A stretch of DNA of 64,000 bases, from assembly GCA_024291935.2 (NCBI GenBank), contig JAGTYA010000025.1, positions 8,019,501-8,083,500 of the forward strand, read 5' to 3'. Shown piece by piece: positions 57,042 through 64,000 of this stretch (the stretch's first letter is position 1; every line of letters begins with the position of its first letter). The position numbers and the translations under genes are program-made. The DNA comes from Okapia johnstoni. Its lineage: Eukaryota > Chordata > Mammalia > Artiodactyla > Giraffidae. The notes beneath the pieces are model-generated. The model saw only the letters and a list, made by a program, of their open reading frames with translations. It had not been told where the DNA came from and made no database searches.

Positions 57042-58636
57042 GTGAGTGAGCCCCCCTTCCCTCAGGTAAAAGGGCAGCATCCTGATCCTCTGTCTCCGGG
57101 TCCCTAGAAGGACCTCTGTTGATCCAGACACCATGAGGGGCCAGCTGAGAGGATGTGGGAGGAGCTTCAGCGGGGACATGGGCTGGGGCAGGCTCTCACA
57201 GTAGGACATTGTTGTCACAGGCTGGGCTGCCTCTGCTGCAGAAAGGACCTTTGGCCTCACAGCAGAGTCACACAAAGACTCTGTGAAGGAGCCCTTGCAG
57301 GTCTGCAGCCATCAGATACAGCAATAAAAACACCTACTTCTTGCCTCTGAAAGATCTAACCATTGGAAAGGCCTGAGGCCAGTGGGGACCAAGGGGATGG
57401 TGCACCTCAGAGGGATGTTAGTGTCAGTCCTACCAAGTGTCTCAGCAACCTTCAAATGAGATTCATCCACACACATGTCTAATCAGACACTTCTATGCTC
57501 TGGAAGTGCCCTCTGAGATAATCGGCTCTCACTCCTTCATGGCAGAGATGTGACCATTTTCAGAAGGAGAGTAAGGAGTGTAAGACCACTTACTATGTGA
57601 TGCCAGCTTTGGAGATTTTCCTACATGAACTTCATTTAATCCTCATAATAGCTTTACAAGGAAGGTGTTATTATCATTATCATCACTTTTTACAGAGAAA
57701 TGAGACCCAGAGAGGATTCAAGAACTCACCAAAGTTTCAGAGCCAGGATTTCTCTGACACCATCCCTCGCATAAGCTGGGTTACCATGTGAGGAAGAAGG
57801 TGGTGTGGTGTTCTCTTCCTGGGGTAGTCTGGAAATCTTGGAGGCAGTGGAAGCATTTGAGCAGAGAGAAGAGTGCAGCTGGGAGAGGAAACGGCCTGAG
57901 ATAGTTCTAGGCTGCCCTGGCCTCCCCTCTGACTGCCAAGGGGGATCCAGCTCCTAGAACTCTGCTGCTCCAGGCTGCTCGTCTCAGAAGGAAACACCTG
58001 CTCCTAGTCACATCCTTCTCTTTTTTTTTTCAAGGGTTATTTCAGCTCTCACACACCGGCTTGCCAAGGGTCAGGCACTGGTGGCTGATCACGGAGTTCC
58101 AAGACCCCAAGCTTCTACCACTCAGGGAGCTGGAACGGGGCGGGTGTGTTTTTTTTTTTAACCAAAAGGACCTATCACCTCTATTCTTACACCTGAACTC
58201 AGTCTTCTTATTTCCTTGGAAGCCAGGGAGACCTGACAGTGTGAGAGGAAGACCAGTGAGCAAGGAGTCGAAAGATCTGGGAGCTGCTGTAGTAGCCCCT
58301 TGTTCAGCCTTTCCCTCTGTCTGGCCTGAGGACTGGGAGTCCGAGAGTTCTTCAGAAACCAGCTGCAGTTGTGTGATTTGAATGAGTTGCTGATCACAGA
58401 AGAGTGCATATGAGGCCTTCAGCAAGTTTCCCCTTCGTCACATGACCTGCCATGCTGCACTCATGCCCTAGCCCTTTCCTTCCTCACCCCTTCAATACTT
58501 GCTAGAATTTGGCTCCCTCATAGCCACACAGGATGGTTCTGCTATTATCAGCTCTTTTTCTGGGCAATCTCACTAATCAGCCTCCTGACTAAACCACTCT
58601 GTGCCCTGGTTTCTTTGTCTGTAAACTAGGAGTGGA

Positions 58637-58835
58637 GGCTTCCCCAGTGGCTCAGTAATAAAAGAACCTGCCTGCCAATGCAGGAGATGCAGGTTTGATC
58701 CCTGGGTGGGGAAGATCCCCTAGAGAAGGAAATGGCAACCCACTCTAGTATCCTTGCCTGGCAAATCCCATGGACAGAGGCGCCTGGTGGGTTACAGTCC
58801 GTGGGGCCACAGAGAGTCAGACGCGACTGAGCAGG
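58637..58835 (+). mobile_element. Bov-tA SINE
   Basis: From ggcttccccagtggctcagt to 'gacgcgactgagcaggagca'. AGGAGT flanks both ends. It is inserted in a MIR, whose text continues as 'taatcatggtacctgcc'. Confidence 0.88.
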
Positions 58836-61204
58836 AGCATGAAGCGAGGAGTAATCATGGTACCTGCCAGCAGTCTGCCAGCCTGACGTTATGGCCCCCA
58901 GTTCTGGGGAGCCGAAAGAAACTCATTCCGTGCTTCATGTTCCAGAACTATGCTGGCGGCCAGGGATGGGAGGATCAGAGAGCCTGGGCTGGGGCTTCAC
59001 CCCTCCTGGGATCTGGGATCTGGTGAGGGTTCACATTCTCACCCGTTCACCATCCCAGCCCATTGCCGTTGGCATCGCAGGGGAACAGCAGGGCTTCCTG
59101 GCCAAACACCAAGTTCTCCCTTCATTTTCACGAAGCAGCTGCCACCCTAATGGCATTTTATATATTGCTCTTTGCCTGTTCATGGGGATGAACAAATCTG
59201 GTGACTGTGAAGGGGGCTTCCCTCTGAGATGAGACTTTGGTGTGTGTTTTCTAAATTTCTCTACTGTGGCTGCTCCTGGTGTGAGGAGAGGCCTCAGCTG
59301 TGTTGGGAAGGCTCTACCTTGTCTCTGAGCACATCCGCTATTTCCTAGATTGCCCAGGGCAGGCACACAGGGAGTTTGGAAGCAGAAGTAAGACCTATCA
59401 GTGAAAGTAGCATTCCAGGGAGAGCAAGAGTGCCGCCTGCCATATTGCTGCAGATTTATCTGAAAATCCTGTCACTCTATGTGGGGTTTTTTTAGAGGCA
59501 AACACATAAGAGTTGCATTGAAGCATTTTATTTCCAGGAGGGATAAGGGTAACATATTAAATTCAGACTGATCTTGAAATCCCATTTCATCTGAGAAATC
59601 TTTCCTGGTACGTTGGATAAATGGTTATGCTGAGCATTATCCTCCTATTCATTGCCAATACCACCCCTAGCTCCAAATGCATTCTTTTGTCTATGTGGAG
59701 AGGAAATAACCCTTATCAGATATTACTTTTGTTTAATTGGTGACTGTGTGCTTGTGACTGAGGCTGAGTTTCCAAGGAGGCAGGGGTTAGATGCCAAGCC
59801 TAGTGCTTTGAGCAGAAGGGACTGCAGAAGGTGGAGGAGGGTAGCGTGAGCTCCCAGGGACCCAGCTAGTGCATGGGAACTGGCTGCCATCTTAGTCTTG
59901 ACTGTGCCAGGACTCTGGGAGCCCGCCGGGGGCCTTCTTGGCATCAGCATGGTGTCTGTGTAACTCTCCCACATGCTGGGAAGATAGGGCCCCACATGCC
60001 TTGGTGCTGTGCCAGGATGTGGGCTGCAGCAGGACAGAGGTTGTGAGGCAGAGCTGGCATCAGCTGGCTGGGGAGGCTGGAGGGCCTCGGGAGCTCAGGC
60101 AGGTATCCAGATGCCGAGCAGGGGTCCAGTCAGGCCAAGTGGCCAGCCAGGACCTAAAGGTCAGATGAGGTAGTGGAGGGAATTGGAGAATGCAGGAAAG
60201 GTCTGAGGGGTGGTCTTGACAGTCAGAGAACATGGAAGAACCAGAGAACAACAGCAAGGACAGCAGGGTACAGTGAAGAGTGCACTGGGCAGGAAGGGGC
60301 CTGGGCCCTGTCCCAGCACAGCCCCAACTCCAGGCGCGATGTGGGAGCCTGTGCTCCCCTTTGCTTCTCTAGCCTTGGTCTCCTCATTTGTAAGATGAGA
60401 TGTCTGGTCTAGAGACTCTCTGAAGTCTCTTCCAATAATAAAATTTTAGGGCCTTGGGGGTCCATCAATCACACTTGCAGCCCCGGAGGAGGCCTTGGAA
60501 ATCTAGAGCCACCAACTGCGTGTCACTGAAGAAAGTGACCCAGAAACTCCAATGTTTCTCAGCATTTCAAAAATAACAGATTCTATCTCTATTCACAAAA
60601 GGACCACAGCCAATGATCACTAAACAGCAGTCTCATCATGGAGTTTAGGAGGAAACATAATGAAAAGATTTTTTTTGGTGTAGTTAAAAAGTTTAAAGAA
60701 CTGATCAAATTCAGTTATCTATTTTATATATAAAGAAAATGAGGCCTGGAGAAGAGACATCATTTGCCCAAGGACACCTAGCAAGTTCAAGGCAGAACAA
60801 GAAGAATCAGAAGACTGATTTTCTAACAACCCAGTTCTGGCTTTTATTGTCTCCCCGTACCAACACACATGCTAACATCACTGATTGAAAACAGGAACTG
60901 AGCTTTTGAAAAATGTTCTATCTTTCCCTTCTTTAGTAAACAGAAGGTCGATTTTATCTGGCAACTCTTCCTTCCAGCAGTTCCAGGTATCAGTGGCTTA
61001 GAGCGTGAACCGAGTAGCACTAGAGAGAAGACGCTGGATCACTGCTGCTGCCAGTGCTCTGGGGTGGCTGTGTGTGGAGGTGGGGAATGAGTGTGAACAG
61101 ATCGAACTGGAAACTTTCCTGTGGGAAGAGCATGGTCTCTTTAGAGCCTGAAAGGCAGCTACATGAAGGAGAGGAAAAGTTACGGGTTAGGACTAAAGGG
61201 GTCT

Positions 61205-61290
61205 GGCTATGAGTCTGGCTCAACTACTGTGTGATCTTGAGCGAGCAACCTCTCTGGGCCTCAGTTTCTCCACTTATAAACTGGGAGGGT
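61205..61290 (+). repeat. MIR SINE fragment
   Basis: 'ctactgtgtgatcttgagcg' followed by 'ctctgggcctcagtttctcc' matches the MIR core. Confidence 0.7.
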
Positions 61291-61589
61291 GGGCAGGGGA
61301 CACCAGGGGCGTTACGTGTTCACCAAAGGCAGACCCTGACATTTAAGTATGTGCACTTCACCCCTTTTCCCTGGAGCTGTTCTGGCTTCTTGTAGGTGAA
61401 GGGTCCGGTGAGTTCAGTTCTTAGGTGAGTAGTAAGTCCAGAAGACAGGGGTCTGTCTTTGCTGCATTCTATGATTCCATCCTCCCTTTCTTTTCCTTGG
61501 CATTTGAATTTCCAAGACTGGGCCCCTTGTTCTCCCATCCAGCTTCATCACTTGCCATCTTTATGGAGATGATGGTGGCTAGAGTTATA

Positions 61590-61900
61590 GAGACCCAAAT
61601 TTCAACCCCAGCTGTCCCTTTTTTTGCCACACTGTGGCTTTAGGCAGTCACCTACCCTTCCTGAGCCTCATATGTAAAATGAAGATGATAAAGGCCCTAG
61701 CTCATCAGTTCAATATGAGGGTTAACTGAAATATCATTAACACTGAGTAGGCACTAAATGAATACTAGCTCACTGTCTCCCTTCCCCAACAGAAGCATAT
61801 GCTCCTGGAGAATAGAGGGTGGGACACCTCTTTTATATCCTCAGAGCACTTTGCACAAAGCCCTCAGTGGAGCAGATGCTCAATAAATATTTGTTCAATG
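61590..61900 (+). repeat. MIR followed by an L2 3' end
   Basis: 61590-61780 has MIR 3' text ('tgagcctcatatgtaaaatg'). 61800-61900 ends with 'gatgctcaataaatatttgt', the L2 end. They stop about 65 bp before the exon at 61966. Confidence 0.65.
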
Positions 61901-61965
61901 GATCACCATTCTGTCTGTTCCAGAAGCTGTCTGGATAAATGGAAACCTTTGCTTCTCTTTTGCAG

Positions 61966-62055
61966 TTTGCCCAGCTGGTGGCCATCTACAAGACACTGGG
62001 AGGAGAAAAGTTCCCGCTCATTGAGCAGACTTACTACCCCAACCACAAAGAAATG
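61966..62055 (+). CDS. SYN2: Synapsin II, internal coding exon (exon 5 by homology)
   Basis: This 90-nt exon (30 codons, phase 0 at both ends) lies 4.9 kb after the previous one. It has the acceptor cttttgcag and the donor ATG|gtaggt. It reads [16 protein letters not shown] and then [14 protein letters not shown]. The PNHKEM block is the conserved end of the segment that leads into the ATP-grasp subdomain. In mammals the following intron contains the antisense TIMP gene, so this exon places the window edge just before that nested gene. The downstream synapsin exons are not present within the 1.9 kb that remain. Confidence 0.94.
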
Positions 62056-64000
62056 GTAGGTGACTGAGAGGGGGCATCAGTCTCTGCTGTCTGCACTCTG
62101 AGCTTAGCTATGTGCTGGCTGTGGGCCTCTGAGGAGGGCCTCAGCCTCTCAACCCCAGAGACTATTGATGTTGAACTGCAGACCTGCTCTGTGAGGCCAC
62201 AGTGGCTGGGCTTTAGCTGACTGCCCTCTGTCTCCAAAACTTGGAGACGGCATAGGAAAGAGCAGAAACAGGCGTTTTATTAAAAGCTGAGAGTAACAAC
62301 CTAGATGGATCAACAGTCAGAAGATCCTGCTGCTTGTGCTTATAGCCACAAGTCATGGAGGGTTACATTCCCTCATCGCATGTCAGCATCCCAATCCGAA
62401 AGGCAAGTGGGCTTAACGATTCTGGCCAGGATAGCTAATGTGGCACTTGCATGATTTCAGTGAGATTCTTTAAGGAAATAGTCTGTGAAGAGTGTGGAGG
62501 GCTCCTCAGATGTAAGCTATTGTCCCTGATACTATTCACCAGACACTTCCATTCCCTGGGCTTCCTCAAAATTCAGATAAGACAAGGGTTTCACTCTGCC
62601 TTCTCTGAGGCCATCCCAGGATGGCAGAAGGAGCAGAACGATGGGATAGATAGTTGGTATGGAGGCTGCTACTAATGTTTTTCCCCCTTCTTCTCTGGCC
62701 CCACATTCTCTGCCCCAGGCCTGCGTGGTCAGTGGGTAATCCTACTTAACCCACCAGTGGAGACCCTCTGCCTTAGCTTTCCAAGTCTTGTGCTCCAGGA
62801 CAGAGATCTCCAGAAGGAATCTCCGTTTGCACCATTTCTGTGAATGTGGAACCTTTTTCTGGTGTTTTGTGCATGTCCCAGCTTATCAGCAAGCCGTATA
62901 GCACCTTGGGGCCTTGGAAAGAACTACCTTCTCCATCTTTGCCAGAGCTTCCCCAAGAGAGGCCCTGGCACTTTAAGCACTTGGCCCTGATAAATCCTTA
63001 AGACCCTCATCAGGGCTTTCCCTTTCAGGACAACTCAGGGAGGCTTGTAGAGGCAGAGGAACCCTCAGGGGGTGTGCTTATAGATTTCAGGGTGTCCAAG
63101 AGAGGACTGAGCAGAAGGCTGGGATCTCTCGAAGCTGGCTTTGTCCTGCTGTAGCATCTAGCAGGCTGACCACTTGAAGAACTGTAACACTTGCAAAGTA
63201 TATTCCTCAACTACCATCCTTTCCCCCAAGGGTCCTTATGTTCTTTTTCCTCCTGTCCTCTACCCTAAAATGTGCCCTCAAGAGAGGACACCCTCCCCCC
63301 ACCCCCAAGATCTCTGTGAGGTGTCAAAAGCTAAGGGGGAATTTCAACTCTATAAAGAGAAAGGCTTTTTTTTTTTAAGCTTAAAAAGGTTTTGAAGTAG
63401 TAATGAAAACATTAGTAATCTAGTAGAGAAGGACTTTCTAAAGGAGACAGAGGAGAAGCCTTTTGGACAGCAGTTGAAGACATTAAGTATAGTTAACCCG
63501 GAGAGACAATACCCAAGTCTATTCTTGTCTTGCTAACTGGGCCAGGCCCTGTGCCAAGAATGGTATAGAGGGGATTACATTGTAGGCTTCACATTAAATG
63601 ACTCCTTGTCCCCCTTTGTCACTCCCCTAAACAGATGAAAGTGTATCAGAAGATCAGAATGAGTTGAGACAGGAGGAGTAGATGAAATACAGCCAGAGGA
63701 TGTTGTTCTTTCATTTCTGCAAATCAGCATGTTTATGATACTGTCACCCACCTTCTGGTCTTATATCTCACAAGGCCACCCCATCTCATACGTATAATAG
63801 TCATCATTTCTCCCCTGTCAGATCAGTTAAGATAAAAAGAAAACACATTTATCTGGGGAGAAAAAGGAATAGTCCTAGCTTTGAAAAAAGAACCTAAGCC
63901 AGAATCAGTAACAAATACCAGCTCAACTAGAAGGTTTGGAGGCAAGGATAATGGGCTGAGGGTGGGAGAGGAAAGTCCTGCTACTTTCCCTAGCCCTTGG
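62056..64000 (+). other. SYN2: SYN2 intron 5, 5' part
   Basis: This stretch has no coding exon on either strand that I can support. I looked on the minus strand for the C-terminal end of TIMP4, which is expected somewhere in this intron, and did not find it. A TTTATT near 62276 would read as a polyadenylation signal on the minus strand, so a TIMP4 3' untranslated end cannot be excluded. No ruminant SINE or BovB copy is seen here. Confidence 0.6.

Larger units (their letters stand above)
57042..61965 (+). other. SYN2: SYN2 intron 4
   Basis: One Bov-tA (58637-58835) and several MIR/L2 remnants: 57600-57740, 58585-58640 continued at 58845, 60700-60800, 61205-61290, 61590-61780 and an L2 end at 61790-61900. 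The acceptor region before 61966 is gcttctcttttgcag. No other exon found. Confidence 0.55.

Noticed and set aside
62056..64000. TIMP4 coding sequence on the minus strand
   Set aside because: I searched for the conserved C-terminal end and cysteine-rich text and saw none; only an untranslated end remains possible.
1..64000. tRNA, snRNA, snoRNA or miRNA genes
   Set aside because: tRNA-like text appears only as SINE heads; I recognised no other RNA gene, though a covariance-model scan was not possible.

Overview
The window is nuclear DNA from a ruminant, most likely a bovid. The evidence is the repeat content: BovB (RTE-type) LINEs, Bov-tA and Bov-A2 SINEs and CHR-type tRNA-derived SINEs, all interspersed with older mammalian L1, L2, MIR and MaLR (MLT1) elements. 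Cow, buffalo, sheep and goat cannot be told apart by reading alone. No bacterial genes, CRISPR arrays, operons or CpG island are visible.

One protein-coding gene is supported, on the + strand: synapsin II (SYN2). Four consecutive internal coding exons are present at 53111-53168, 54440-54531, 56885-57041 and 61966-62055. All have AG/GT splice borders, and they join into one open frame of 132 codons from the N-terminal half of the synapsin C domain. By analogy with mammalian synapsin genes they are exons 2-5. The first 53 kb is then the 3' part of the very long intron 1, and the last 1.9 kb is the start of intron 5. In mammals intron 5 of synapsin genes hosts a TIMP gene on the opposite strand (TIMP4 for SYN2). 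No TIMP coding sequence is visible before the window ends. Exon 1, the promoter and the 3' exons are also outside.

Layout: 1-48.3 kb is intron 1, crowded with ruminant retroposons (about 23 Bov-tA/Bov-A units or fragments, 10 BovB copies, 5 CHR-type SINEs) between L1 fragments, one MLT1 LTR and stretches without recognisable repeats. 48.3-64 kb holds the exons and has only two ruminant-specific insertions, with ancient MIR/L2 remnants dominating.

The two long BovB copies (16178-19429, minus; about 25023-27986, plus) account for most long open frames. Both encode recognisable endonuclease and reverse-transcriptase motifs but are broken by frame changes and stops. I found no new multi-gene system. 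The most unusual structures are a BovB insertion with an inverted 5' segment and a perfect target-site duplication (6193-6780), a roughly 92-bp near-perfect inverted repeat (44864-45084), a free-standing Bov-A monomer with a 12-bp duplication (33564-33722), and the sharp drop in young retroposons across the exon-bearing part.
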